Shown one piece after another: positions 1-11,122 of a stretch of 64,000 nt of DNA (its first letter is position 1; each line of letters begins with the position of its first letter). The stretch is from the NCBI GenBank assembly GCA_002794775.1, contig NBAY01000095.1, positions 59,370-123,369 on the forward strand, in the 5' to 3' direction. The stretch is from Porodaedalea pini. Its lineage: Eukaryota; Basidiomycota; Agaricomycetes; Hymenochaetales; Hymenochaetaceae. The notes under the pieces were generated by a model. That model was not told the DNA's origin. It saw only the letters and a program-made list of their open reading frames with translations, and made no database searches. The position numbers and the translations under genes were made by a program.

Positions 1-816
1 CTACGAAACAAGACTCCTTTAGATGCAGCCTGTCCGAAAGCCATTCCGATGGAAGGCCCCTTCAAACTCGACATTGACAATGATATCTGGAACGAGGATG
101 GGTTATTTGACATTGATGAGTCGGACGTCCCTCGCTGGATGGGTATGGACAAAGTTCGCAGTGGCATTCGTGCACTCTTAGATGTAAAGCGATGCCGTGA
201 AGAAATCTAGCAACTGAAGAGGGAAAAACTCGCCATCAAAGATTGGTTTAAAGATGCATGGTCACGCATTGATCTTGCTCTGAACTCACCTAGTATGGCC
301 ATCTCTTCATCTTTAATAATGTTTACTAAAAGGAGTTATTTAGCTTCGGTTGGCCTTGCATTTGCCCTCCATAAAAGGCGTGAATCTCTTTTATCTGTAT
401 ATGTTGAATGGCAAAGAAGACTCAGTACTGTCCCGCCCTTAGATTTACATTATAGCGATGGATGGGGTCCATCTCCAGAGGACATGGCACGGTTCAAGGC
501 TGGAATAACATCATCCACATATTTCACAGTTCCTGCCATTTCCAAGTCCTTTTTGCTAAGTAACACTCAGGGTCAAGAGTATAGTGAAGATGACGATGAA
601 TTACTAGATGCTGATTCTGAATCAGATGTTGATGGAGCTGAAAAAGAGGAACTTTTCGAGCTTGCAGAACAGATCGAGTCTGAGCATGCGCACACTATGC
701 TTACAGAGTTAGAATCTGAAAGCTATACTCATGATATTTCTCCCTCTTCAGAACAGTATTCACCATCAAAAAAAGCTTGTATTAGAGTAGTGGATCATGG
801 ATCAATGGAACTGTAA
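1..816 (+). pseudogene. C-terminal part of a KDZ-like transposase, cut by the window edge and by a stop
   Basis: One reading frame runs from base 1 to the stop at 814-816, broken by a TAG at 208-210. The visible product has an acidic stretch, a segment reading as W-M-G-M-D-K-V-R, a charged helix and a very acidic tail (residues near nt 580-700 rich in D and E). This order (acidic linker, 'V-R-x-G-I', helical 'W-F', acidic tail) resembles the C-termini of Kyakuja-Dileera-Zisupton (KDZ) transposases, which are abundant in Agaricomycetes. The catalytic core would lie left of base 1 and is not visible, so the family call rests on resemblance only. The stop makes this copy inactive unless it is read through. 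Confidence 0.5.
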
Positions 817-1174
817 TTAGCAGTTCATTCCCACACCTTATAGATATGCTTCACACGAAATTGTGCCTCTATTACATTATCATCTCCGCAGATCAGTCTC
901 GTGTCAGCTTGTCTCATCATCTTGTGTGATATATCATGTACTATTAAGCATAGTGTTTTGTATATGCATTTTTGTGAATTATATGGCTTTTGTGAGACAC
1001 CTCACAAAAAGACTTACATGTGAATTCATCCATGTCTACCTGGGTTTTATTTTAGTCTTAAGATGTTCTTATGATTTTCATCAGGCTGTGCTGAAGATGT
1101 ATTGTGTCTGAGATGTTCTAGGTAATTTATGCTAGAGCATTCTAGATTAAATCATTCAGGGACATTAAAAAAAA

Positions 1175-1466
1175 GTTACTCTGGGACATCCCGAACTAAA
1201 TTGTACTGGGATATCCCAGTATATTTACTCTGGGACATCCCAGTATATTTACTCTGGGACATCCCAAACTAAATTACTCTGGGACATCCCAAACTAAATT
1301 ACTCTGGGACATCCCAGTATATTTACTCTAGGACATCCCAAACTAAATTACTCTGGAACATCCCAGTATATTTACTCTGGGACATCCCAAACTAAATTAT
1401 ACTGGGACATCCCAGTATGTTTACTCTGGGACATCCCAGAATAAATATACTGGGATGTCCCAGAGG
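1175..1466. repeat. Array of imperfect palindromes, core CTGGGACATCCCAG
   Basis: About eleven units of roughly 22-26 bp follow one another. Each contains CTGGGACATCCCA followed by either GTATATTTA or AACTAAATTA. The core is nearly self-complementary (CTGGGAYRTCCCAG). The last unit appears in the opposite sense (CTGGGATGTCCCAG). Further isolated copies occur at about 1970-1990 and 2050-2095. It may be the subterminal repeat of a transposon, possibly the KDZ-like one to its left. Confidence 0.8.
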
Positions 1467-2111
1467 TAAATGATAGCAAAGCTTTTATATAGAAAAGCAG
1501 TGTTTGTAGTAACTACAATCTTTGATCAGGCTACTGATTAATTGTGACAAACTCAATCTCAGCAATCTCATAGGAATGCAAATCATGGCATTATATCAGG
1601 GGCTCACTACTCCATAAAGGTAATATCAACAAGGTATAGACCTTTCCTACTGATCCTTCATGTGTCATCATGGCCCATCATTTGCTACATGACTATAGCA
1701 TTGGTCTGTATCATAACACTATAGCTATAGAACTGGTTTACAAAAGCTGTTTTTAGATATACTACTATGGAGCTGATAACTATAGGGTTAAGGCCTGACA
1801 GGTAGCATTTGAGTATAAATTTAAATGATTTTAATAATATCAAATCTCTCATAAATCAATCCCAAGATTGATAACCTTATATATACTCAAACATACCAGA
1901 AGTAACCAAAAATGGGTCAAAATAAGCCTTGAACATCTATTGGACTGTACAAATTTTGGGCCAAAATATATGGAACATCCCACCCACAATCCCCCAGGCA
2001 CCCTGTGACAGTGATGGGATAGCCCCAGATTCATAAGGAACAAAATATTTGGTACATCCCAGCTGTGGGATGTCCCACTCCCTGGGACAACTACTATTAA
2101 AAAAGGCCCCT

Positions 2112-2147
2112 TTAGGTGGAACTGTCCACAGGGACAGTTCCACCTAA
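2112..2147. repeat. Perfect 16-bp hairpin
   Basis: TTAGGTGGAACTGTCC (2112-2127) and its exact reverse complement (2132-2147) are separated by the loop ACAG. It lies about 45 bp left of the point where the duplicated FunK1 unit starts (about 2190), and just right of scattered CTGGGACATCCC motifs. Confidence 0.85.
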
Positions 2148-2632
2148 GAGGTACCTTGTGGAAGGGGTACCTGAAGTGGTTTCGAAACCTTTCGCAACCG
2201 CAAGTCTGGCAGAACGCGTAAGGCTGACTCAAAAGTGGCCTGAATTAGCGGTGCTCTCTGGCAGTGGCATATTAATAATAATATTGCCGGTGGCAAGCTC
2301 AGGCCTGCATCGATGCGCCACAGGGAATCTTTCCCCAAGGAAAAGGACAAGACGGGAAGATACACGTGTTCGAGACGCGACAAATAACAACGTGACAGTC
2401 GTGAAATTTAAAAATCTGATCAGGGCACAGCCTTGCCACTTCCAAACTTGATCTCAAGCCACGTCCAGTCGGTCTTGCACCTCAACTCATCCTCCTGTCT
2501 TTCAACACAACACTGGCACTTCAAGCCACGGTCCTCGCTAATATAAGTAAGTCCAACATGCTTTCCCCTCACTTGTCGAATATCCTCTTTCTTTTCATCA
2601 TCTGCCCGTCCCTGTTGCCGTCTAACTTCACC

Positions 2633-5435
2633 ATGCCTGAATCCTCTAGACCCGACGAGCTTCCCCCCTGCGAGCTTTCTTCTCTACCACCGACGACTCC
2701 GCGACCTCGTAACGGAGCGAAGGCCAAGAGCGAAGTTGCTGTTTATAATTCCGACTACACACCCCAAAGACATAAGGTGCACACGTATTCCGCCAGTGCG
2801 GGGCACTTGGATAAGGACATCAAAGCCGAAAAGAAGGACGACATCCACGCCTCCCTCAAGAAGGAAGTTATGGACGCGACTTTCTATGATGACCGTCATC
2901 TTGTCAAGAACAAGTTCCCAGACGTTTTGTTTAAGAAGTTCTGCGGCCCGAAAGACGCGGCCAAACTCGTCGCCGATCCACATCCGCCATTAGTTGTCGA
3001 GGGGGCGGGCGAAGAATTGTCAACCGGATCTGAGGTCAGCGTCATTGAGCCTGAACCTCATCAGGCCCACGAAACCGAGTCGTCTTCTCGAGCCGCCGAA
3101 CCATCGAAGGCACAGATACATCATTCCTCTGGGAAGGAAACGTCTGGTGAACGAGTCATTCGGCCACAGAAACAGCTCCCTCGTTGTACCCACAGTCGCA
3201 ACTCTACCTCTATTGAGTCCTCCCCTATTCCCAAACAAGAAACAGGACCCGTCGCTGATATTCTCAAATCCTTGAGTGCTGGGTGCCGTCGTCTTTACGA
3301 CTCGAATGCGAAGAAATGGGTGAATTGGCCCAAGACGTGTCTACAAGGAGCAGAGGAAAACGTCGCGGCCTGTCTCAACGAAATTGTGACCGCCGCACGC
3401 CTGTTCCTTAACGATAAGAAAAAAATGAAGGAAGTCGATGACGATCGGGTGTTCTCTGCACGGTACAGGAATACTCCCGTGAAGTCTGGTGGTGCAGTGC
3501 GGAAACCAGACATCGTCCTAGTGCCCCGTATCCATGCGAAAGCACCGCAGTCTGGGTTTTGGAACGACATCTATGCCATTGGCGAGTTGAAATCGAAAAC
3601 CGATTACCCATTGTCAGACCTTGTCGGAGACCTCGTTGAGTATGCTCGCCTGTGTTTCGGTCATCAACGAGCACGTCGCTTCGTCCTTGGCTTTAGTCTC
3701 CTCGACACCAAGATGCGTCTGTGGAAGTTTGATCGTTCCGGCATCATTGTTTCATACGAGTTCGATGTGCACGAGAACCCATTGGATTTCTTGCGCGTCA
3801 TCCTTGGTTTTATCGTCGGCGACGATTACTACATTGGCCTCGATCCATCTTTCATTCGTGAAGACAACAAGGATTGGGTCATGCTCAACAACAAGCGATA
3901 CAAAATTCATCGAACAATTCACTTGGACCCGGTAATCCGCGGCCGGGGAACGGTGGCTCTTCTTGTGGAAGACGACGCTGGTGAACTTCTCGTTATGAAG
4001 GATCAGTGGGTGGATCAAAGTCGGGACGTCAAGGAGTACGCAATGCTCACTATAGTGAATGGCGTGAAGGGAGTCGCCTCACTCGAAGACCATCAGCTCG
4101 TTCACTTCCAAATAGGGGACGAGATCGTACATGACAGCACTGAAGACGACAGAAGCTCGAAGGAGTTACAGGATCAGGTTAAATCTCTTGGGGTCGAGAT
4201 TCGTGATCATTACAGGCTTCTTATGAAGCCGTACGGCAAGAAGCTGGAAGACTTCAAATCGCTAAAGGAGCTCGTCTCTGTTTTCCGGGACTATATGCAA
4301 GGTATGAGATGTTAATTCGGTCAAAGTTGTTTATGATTAATATGACTCATGTTGTACTCGTTCTAGTTATCAAAGACCTCCTCGAGCGCAATGTCGTACA
4401 TCGCGATATCAGTCCACGCAACGTCATTCTAGTCGAGCTTAAGGATGAGCTACTTCGAAGGGGCTTCCTAATCGACTTCGATTATGCTATAATGCGGTCA
4501 CGCCTGACACCAGCGAAAGCAGAGCGGACGGTCCGTTTCTCATCTCATTGTCGCATATTTTTTTGCTAATGAAGCGAATGTAGGGAACGCTGCCCTTCAT
4601 GGCCATTGATATACTTCAGGGCAAGAAGGTTCAACATGACTTCTATCATGATGTGGAGTCGGCTTTCTATGTCCTGATATGGATCTGCCTTACTCAAAAT
4701 GGGCCGAACAACGAACCTCGTCCTGCATCGGAGTATAATTTCAAGGACTCCGCACTCCACTTTTGGTGCTGCGGGGCGGATGGTAACGAAAGATCAATGA
4801 AGCAGGTCGCGATTAGCAAACAAGCTATGATGGGAAACGCCAGCCATTTCGAGGAACACATCATCAGCTGCCTCCCTGAGTATTTCCAACCTCTCGCGGA
4901 GCTTCTTTTTGATATGCGGGATATTATTTTCCGACAACCCGAGCAGTCGCGTAAAGCGGCTTCGAAGAACGGGAATGATAGTGATCAGCAAAACGCAGAC
5001 AAATCAAAGGAGGCTCTGAAAAGAAAACAAGAAGATTTGGATGCAATCATCGAATTACTACAGACGACTTTGAATCGGCTTCCGGACGAAGAGCAGCCTT
5101 CTGTCGCCAGCAATAGCCAGCTCAAGGATTCTCCCAATCATCCTCGAGAGGATAGGATTCAAGCTGGTAGTGCGACCCGAGTCGAATGTATCAAGGATCA
5201 GATACCCGACCTGATACGGCCTTGTGACTGGACGAATATAGACGATTCGAAACACACTCCATTACACAGCACACGTGAAACACCGGAGCTGCTTAGGACA
5301 GCAGTGGCGAATTCTGCAAGTCAGCGCATGTTGTCGAGGGGAGAAAAGCGTTCCCATGATGAGGAGGCTGTAGCAGCGCCTGCACCTCTATCATCCTCAA
5401 TGAAGCGTTCGAAACGCTCGTCGGATGATGTGTAG
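2633..5435 (+). CDS. FunK1-type fungal protein kinase A, with possible restriction-endonuclease-like N-terminal module
   Basis: Three exons, 2633-4301, 4367-4530 and 4584-5435, give 894 residues. The introns (65 and 53 bp) join in frame as Q-V-I-K-D and E-R-T-G-T-L-P-F. Kinase signatures: Lys456 in LVMKDQW, the catalytic loop HRDISPRN at 568-575, DFD (593-595) in place of DFG, then GTLPFMAIDIL. This is the FunK1 (Pkinase_fungal) pattern. The N-terminal half has P-D at 292-293 and E-L-K at 318-320, spaced like a PD-(D/E)XK nuclease core; that reading is inference. The tail is Ser/Lys-rich and ends in basic clusters (KRSKRSS), possibly nuclear. The ATG at 2633 is preferred (CACCATGCC context); an upstream in-frame ATG at 2558 would add a hydrophobic leader. 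Substrates of FunK1 kinases are unknown to me. Confidence 0.85.
4302..4366 (+). other. Intron 1 of FunK1 A
   Basis: Starts GTATGAG and ends TTCTAG, 65 bp, phase 1. Copy B has an intron of identical length at the same position (9650-9714). Confidence 0.85.
4531..4583 (+). other. Intron 2 of FunK1 A
   Basis: Starts GTCCGT and ends AATGTAG, 53 bp, phase 0, directly before the GTLPF activation-segment motif. It is matched by 9879-9931 in copy B. Confidence 0.85.
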
Positions 5436-5613
5436 ATCGTCATGTAATGCCAAGGGAGTTCTGTTTGACACTTTGTCCTCTTTATCATTGATTTGCCATC
5501 CTATCCACGCTCTTGCCTATTTTTCTTGCTCCAATCCATCGCATTCCTCCAGCATTATCGCCACGGTCTCGTCATATAACATAGGATAAATTCAAACAAA
5601 TGCATCTGTACAT

Positions 5614-5830
5614 CTACTCAACAGTTTCTTGAATAATTTTGACTTGCGTATATGGACTAACATCTGGTACAGTGACAACTGCGTGTATGACTTTCTCGTT
5701 AAGGTACGCTTCGGCTGTTCCCTTCATTAATATTCTCGAGAGAACTATAGTGCTGATTTCTCCAGGTGTCCAGATTACAATGAGCAAGCCTTGTAGACGA
5801 TACTTAATGAGACGCAAGGCTTGCGATTTT
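5614..5830 (-). pseudogene. Hsp70 (BiP-like) fragment 1
   Basis: On the minus strand a short frame reads G-E-I-S-T-I-V-L then T-A-E-A-Y-L and K-V-I-H-A-V-V-T-V-P. This matches the conserved Hsp70 nucleotide-binding-domain segment before the 'YFNDAQR' motif. Sequence on both sides is unrelated or degenerate, so this is an isolated fragment. The same protein segment occurs again in fragment 2 (near 6780-6836), so the two cannot be parts of a single copy. Confidence 0.7.
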
Positions 5831-5924
5831 GCGTGTTGATTGTCGGACGCAGCTCAGAATCTGCAAGAGTGTGTAATTTTATGAGAATGTAAACAAATAG
5901 AGCGCGTACATTTGGTAATTCTTG

Positions 5925-6840
5925 GTCGAGATGTCCGTTTTACGAGCAATGAGCTTCGTCAGCAGTGGTCTCAATACCGAGCGCGAGAAGGCAAAAGTCG
6001 ATTAGGATGACATCTGCAGCAGCATCCTTGCCAGTGAGAATGGCACCTTGGACCTCTGCACCGTACGCAACGGCTTCATCAGGATTAATGCCCCTCAAGG
6101 GATCTTGGCCACCGAGGTACTCCTTGAGGAGCTGCTAGACCTTCGGAATGCGCGTAAAACCAGCGACCAGGACGAACTTGTCGATTTCACCCTTCTTCTT
6201 GACTCCGACGTCCTTGAGAACCTGTTCGATGGGCTTTATGGTCTTCTGGAAAGGGTCCATGTTGAGCTCCTCGAACTTAGCACGCGTGAGCGACCCACAG
6301 AAGTCATTGCCGTTCTCAAACCACCTTATCTCATGACAGGCGAACTGCAAGCTGGAGAGTATGCGCTCCACCTTCTCAACCTTGCGTTTGAGCTTATCCA
6401 TAGCACGTAGGTTGCTTGTAACGCTGGTGCCAGTCTTCCTATTATACTGCTTGACGAAGCACTCAGCGACGTCAAATATCATCAAATTCCTCGCCAGTAA
6501 GATAAGTGTCACCGGCAGTCGCAAGAACCTCAAAGATGTCTCCATCAACGGAAAGGGGGGACACATCAGAAGTTCCTCCATTGACATTGTACACGATAAT
6601 ACATGACACACCATCCTTCTTATCAAGAATGTAGTCGATTGTAGCGGTGATAGGCTCGTTGACGAGAAGGAAGACCTGAAGACCGACGATCGTGTTGGAG
6701 TCATTATTCGCCCGATGCTGAGCATCGTTGAAGTCGGTGGAAACAGTGACAAGCGGTGAGTGACCTTCTTGCCGAGATAGGCCTTAGCGGTCTCTAGAGG
6801 TGCAGGTGGTAGTGGTGGAAAGGGTGTAAGAGGCAAGGAT
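5925..6840 (-). pseudogene. Hsp70 (BiP/Kar2-like) pseudogene, fragment 2
   Basis: Read on the minus strand, consecutive Hsp70 blocks appear in order but in changing frames. They are an E-T-A-K-A-Y-L-G-K-K-V-T-H block, an N-E-P-I-T-A-T-I-D-Y block, a G-G-T-S-D-V-S block, F-V-K-Q-Y-N-R-K-T-G-T, L-T-R-A-K-F-E-E-L-N-M-D, K-P-I-E-Q-V-L-K-D-V-G-V-K, R-I-P-K-V, a stop, then Q-L-L-K-E-Y-L-G-G and [12 protein letters not shown]. Wording such as Q-Y-N-R-K-T-G-T is closest to the ER form (BiP/Kar2). Frameshifts near 6740 and 6480 and a stop near 6134 make it non-functional. No introns are seen in the matched part, so a retroposed copy is possible but not shown. Confidence 0.8.
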
Positions 6841-7590
6841 GCGTCTTGGTACGTCTGAGTCTATAATCTAAGGTCCCGACAGATAAATGCAGATCGTCTC
6901 ATCTTATCTGTTGACACACTCCTTCTAGATGATCTGCGCTCAGCTTATTCAATGTACTCCTAAACTTTCTATTCCACCACGCCATGTTTATACCATATAC
7001 ATCAGAGAAAACAGACGAGACGAGACTTTAGTAGAAGAGAAAAAGGAAGAAAGGACATATGTTCACTATTGATGAGGCACCTGCGATGCTCCGGCGAAAG
7101 ATGGGTGTAGCACTTGTAGCAAACACACTCGGTGGGATTGTACTTACACCTTTGAGCGGAAATTGTACTGAAAGTCAACAACTATGCATAAAGAAAACAG
7201 ATGGACGGGGTTTTCCTCGTAAAAAAGGTGGAGTCAGTATCGTCGAGCTTGTCGCTACAGTGCATGAAATGATGGATCTCAGGCGGAATACTGGCACGTC
7301 ACGGATGAAACCAAATACAAAAGGTCAAGGTAGGAGATGATCACTGTGACGTCCTGAAAACACGAGCGCATGTTCTATGCATAGATTTACAGAGCCAACT
7401 GTTCCTTAGTAGTGCTGCTGAGTTGACCAGTATTGTGCTTTGCAAGTTCATTCTTGCCTGAACTTTCACAGTTCAGGCCAAACGTGATTGATATAAAATC
7501 CACTTGCCCGTGGGAAGACACGCTCCAGCTGCAATTGGATGGACGTCAATGTGTCTCCCCACCATTTCTGTTGAAATACTTGTTGTTCAG
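6841..7590. other. No supported gene
   Basis: Short frames at 7059-7340 and 7433-7627 (plus) have no recognisable motif, no splice partners that I could find and no counterpart in the other FunK1 copy. I leave the region as unassigned spacer. Confidence 0.5.
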
Positions 7591-8184
7591 AAACCGTAAG
7601 TCTGGTAGAACGCGTAAGGCTGATTGACTAGTATATTGGCCAGGAGAGGGTATCAACGGGAATTCCGATCAAGGAAAAGGACAAGACGGGACGATAACAC
7701 GTGTTCAAGACGCGACAAATACTGTGCAACGTGACAGACGTGAAATCTGAGGATTCGATCAGAGATTCAGAGCCACTTCCAAACTTGATCTCAAGCCACG
7801 TCCAGTCGGTCTTGCACTTTGACTCATCCTCCTGTTTTTGAACATGCATATGACACGGCGCAACAGTGGCCATTGGCATCTTAAGCCACGGCCCTCGCTA
7901 ATATAAGTAAGTCCAACTCCGCGTGTCGAGTACCGTCCTTGTTCTCATCTGACTTCATCATACCTAGACCCGGCAAACTCCCCCTCTGAAGCTTTTCTCT
8001 CTGCCACCAACGCCTCCACGACCTCGTGACGAAGTGAAGGACACCAGTGTACTTCCTGCTCATAAATCCGAGTCCACCCCGAAGACCTAAAGTGTACATG
8101 AACTCCGCCAACGTGAGGTATTTGGATAAAGACATCAATGCCAAAAAGTGAAACAACATTCACGTTTTGGATAGGAAGGAAATC

Positions 8185-10795
8185 ATGGATTTGACTTTGT
8201 ATGATGACCGTCATCTTGTCGAGAACAAGTTCCCAGACGGTTTATTTAAGAAGCTTTGCGACTCAAAACACACGATCAAGCTCATCGCCGATCCACGTCC
8301 GTCAATCGTTGTCGAAGGCAAGGATGAAGAAATATTATCTGTGTCTGAGTCCAACGTCGTTGAACCCGAACCTAGTCCGATCCGCGAAACCAAAGCTCAA
8401 CCTGAGTCGTCTTCACTAGCCGCCGCGTCATTGAAGGCGCAGATCCGTTACTCCTTCAGAAATAGCGCGGAGGGAACGTATAGTAGATGGGCCACCCGGC
8501 CACAGAAGCCACTCCCACGCCGCGCTCGGGATGGTAGCTCAACTCCTGTAAAGGCGACCACTGAATCCACGTCCACTCTGGAAGAAGAAAAGAGTCCCGT
8601 CGCCGATATTCTCAGTTTCTTGAGTACTAGGCCAAACCGTCTTTACAACCCAAGGATGAAGAAATGGTTGAATTGGCCCAAGACGTATATACCAGGAGGA
8701 GAAGAAAACGTCGCAGCGTATCTCAATAAGGTGGTGGCCTCTGCACGTCTGTTCCTTAACAACAACGAAGAACTGAAGGAGGTTGATGGAGGCCGAGTAT
8801 TCTCTACGCGATACAGGAATATAACCGCGAAGTCTTATGGAGCAGTGCGGAAATCGGCCATTGCTGTAGTTCCTCGCATTCATGCGAATGCAGAGGAGGC
8901 TGGTTATTGGAACGACATCTGTGCCATAGGCGAGTTGAAATCGAATACTGATTACTCATTGTCAGACTTTGTCGGAGACTTCATTGAGTATGCTCGCCTG
9001 TGTTTCGGTCATCAACGAGCACGTCGCTTCGTCCTTGGCTTTAGTCTCCTCGACACCAAGATGCGTCTGTGGAAGTTTGATCGTTCCGGCATCCTTGTTT
9101 CACACGAGTTCGATGTGCACGAGAACCCATTGGATTTCTTGCGCGTCATCCTTGGTTTGATCGTTGGCGATGGTTACTACATTGGCCTCGATCCATCTTT
9201 CATTCGTGAAGACAACAAGGATTGGGTCATGCTCAACAACAAGCGATACAAAATTCATCGAACAATTCACTTGGACCCGGTAATCCGCGGCCGGGGAACG
9301 GTGGCTCTTCTCGTGGAAGACGACGCTGGTGAACTTCTCGTTATGAAGGATCAATGGGTGGATCGGACTCAGAAAGTCAAGGAGTACGCAATGCTCAATA
9401 TAGTGAATGGCGTGAAGGGAGTCGCCTCACTCGAAGACCATCAGCTCGTTCACTTCAAAATAGGAGACGAGGTCGTACATGACAGCACTGAAGACGACAG
9501 AAGCTCGAAGGAATTACAGGATCAGGTTGAATCTCGTGAGGTCGAGATTCGTGATCATTATAGGCTTCTTATGAAGCCGTACGGCAAGAAGCTGGAAGAC
9601 TTCAAGTCGCTAAAGGAGCTCGTCTCTGTTCTCCGAGACTATATGCAAGGTATGAACTGTTAATTCGGTCACAGTTGTTTATGATTAATATGAATCATAT
9701 TGTATTGCTTCTAGTTATCAAAGACCTCCTCGAACGCGACGTCGTACATCGCGATATCAGTCCACGCAACGTCATTCTAGTCGAGCTTAAGGGCGAGCTA
9801 CTTCGAAGGGGCTTCCTAATCGACTTCGATTATGCTATAATGCGGTCACGCCTGACACCAGCGAAAGCAGAGCGGACGGTTCGTTTCTCATCTCAATTGT
9901 TGCATATTTTATGCTAATGAAACGAATGTAGGGAACGCTGCCCTTCATGGCCGTCGATATACTGCAGGGCTCGACACAAAAACATGACTTTTATCATGAC
10001 GTGGAGTCGGCTTTCTACGTCCTGATATGGATCTGCCTTACTCAAAATGGGCCAAACAACGAACCTCGTCCTGCATCGGAGTATAATTTCAAGGACTCCG
10101 CACTCCACTTTTGGTGCTGCGCGGGGGATGGTAACGAAAGAGCAATGATGCAGATCGGGTTTAGCAAACTAGCTATGATGGGTATCCCACACAACTTCGA
10201 GGAACAAATCATCAGTTGCCTTCCGGAGTATTTCAAACCCCTCTCTCCGCTTCTCCGTGATTTACGAAGAATTATTTTCCGAGTCTCAGAGCTTCCGGAT
10301 AACGAGACCGGTGAAAACCAGCAGAATCCAGACGATTTGAAAGTGTCTGAGAAACGAAAAGATCTGGATACAATCCTCGATTTGCTTCAAAAGGCTTTGA
10401 ACAAGCTTCCAGACGAAGGGAAGCCTTCGGGCATCATCGACAACCAACTCGGAGACAAATCTACTCAGTCTCCGGTGGGTGTGGTTCAGGCTGACATGGA
10501 ACCTCAAGTCGAATGTATCAAGGACCAGATCCCCGGCATGATACGGCCTTGTGAGTGGACGAATATAGACGATTTGGAACACACTCCATTACAGAGCACA
10601 CGTGGAACATCGGAGCTGCTTAGGACAGCAGTGGCGAGTTCTGCAAGCCAGCACATGTTGTCGAGGGGAGAAAAGCGTTCTCATGATGAGGATCCTGTAG
10701 TAGCGCCTGCACCTCTATCGTCCTCAACGAAGCGTTCGAAGCGCTCGTCGGATAATGTGTCGATCGTCATGTGCCGACAAGGGAGTTCTGTTTGA
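8185..10795 (+). CDS. FunK1-type kinase B, N-terminally eroded paralogue
   Basis: Exons 8185-9649, 9715-9878 and 9932-10795 give 830 residues from the first in-frame ATG. Upstream, the region homologous to the first 80 or so residues of copy A contains stops (for example TAA in the block at about 8089 and TGA near 8150). The A-type start codon is changed to ATA near 7969. Kinase motifs (VMKDQW, HRDISPRN, DFD, GTLPFMA) are intact. The P-D pair of the possible PD-(D/E)XK motif is replaced by S-A (about 8854-8859), while E-L-K is kept. The stop of copy A is lost (TAG to TCG), adding eleven residues (SIVMCRQGSSV). It may be an expressed shorter kinase or an early pseudogene. Confidence 0.7.
9650..9714 (+). 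other. Intron 1 of FunK1 B
   Basis: GTATGAA to CTTCTAG, 65 bp, same position and phase as copy A. Confidence 0.8.
9879..9931 (+). other. Intron 2 of FunK1 B
   Basis: GTTCGT to AATGTAG, 53 bp, same position and phase as copy A. Confidence 0.8.
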
Positions 10796-11122
10796 CACTT
10801 TCTTTGTCCTCCTTATCATTGATTTGCCATCCTATCCACGCTCTTGCCTATTTTTCTTTCTTTTCTACACTTTTCTTGCTCATATCCATCGCATCCCTCC
10901 AGTATTATCGTAACGGTCTCGTCATATAATGTAGATAACTTTTGAACATATGCATCTGTACGTACAATCGTGAAGCGCCACCCCCGTAAGCTGAACAAAA
11001 AATAAGCTCAAAATTATTTCGGAAATACATAATGGTACATGAGCAACAGGATTCCAGACTACAGCGCGAGGCCATTCAAATCCGCACTTATGATCACTAA
11101 GGAAAGCGCAAACGTGGACTGG

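Larger units (their letters stand above)
817..2190. other. Non-coding stretch apart from the repeats listed
   Basis: AT-rich sequence between the KDZ-like remnant and the FunK1 unit. Small open frames (for example 863-1111 and 1849-2232 minus) have no recognisable domain and overlap the palindromic repeats. I see no gene here. Confidence 0.6.
2190..5615. repeat. Segmental duplication, copy A (partner 7590-10965)
   Basis: From the motif TCTGGCAGAACGCGTAAGG near 2203 to the motif near 5570-5610 (ACGGTCTCGTCATATAA, then ATGCATCTGTAC), the sequence aligns throughout with 7590-10965. The alignment covers the upstream region, coding exons, both introns and the 3' flank. The shared upstream block includes a conserved CTCGCTAATATAAGTAAGTCC, which holds a TATA-like box and also a strong GTAAGT splice-donor consensus. 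The copies lie in the same orientation about 5.4 kb apart, so this is a tandem-type duplication with Hsp70 debris between them. Confidence 0.85.
7590..10965. repeat. Segmental duplication, copy B (partner 2190-5615)
   Basis: Same order of upstream block, exons, introns and 3' flank as copy A. Identity is uneven: close to complete from about 8988 to 10130 and again over the last 250 coding bases, but clearly lower in the first 800 bases and in the segment around 10150-10450. Confidence 0.85.

Noticed and set aside
1175..1466. CRISPR array
   Set aside because: Units are short palindromes with no unique spacers, in a eukaryotic genome.
2558..2632. Upstream ATG of FunK1 A giving a hydrophobic, signal-like leader
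   Set aside because: The paralogue does not keep it, the ATG at 2633 has a better context, and kinases of this family are not known to be secreted. Not excluded.
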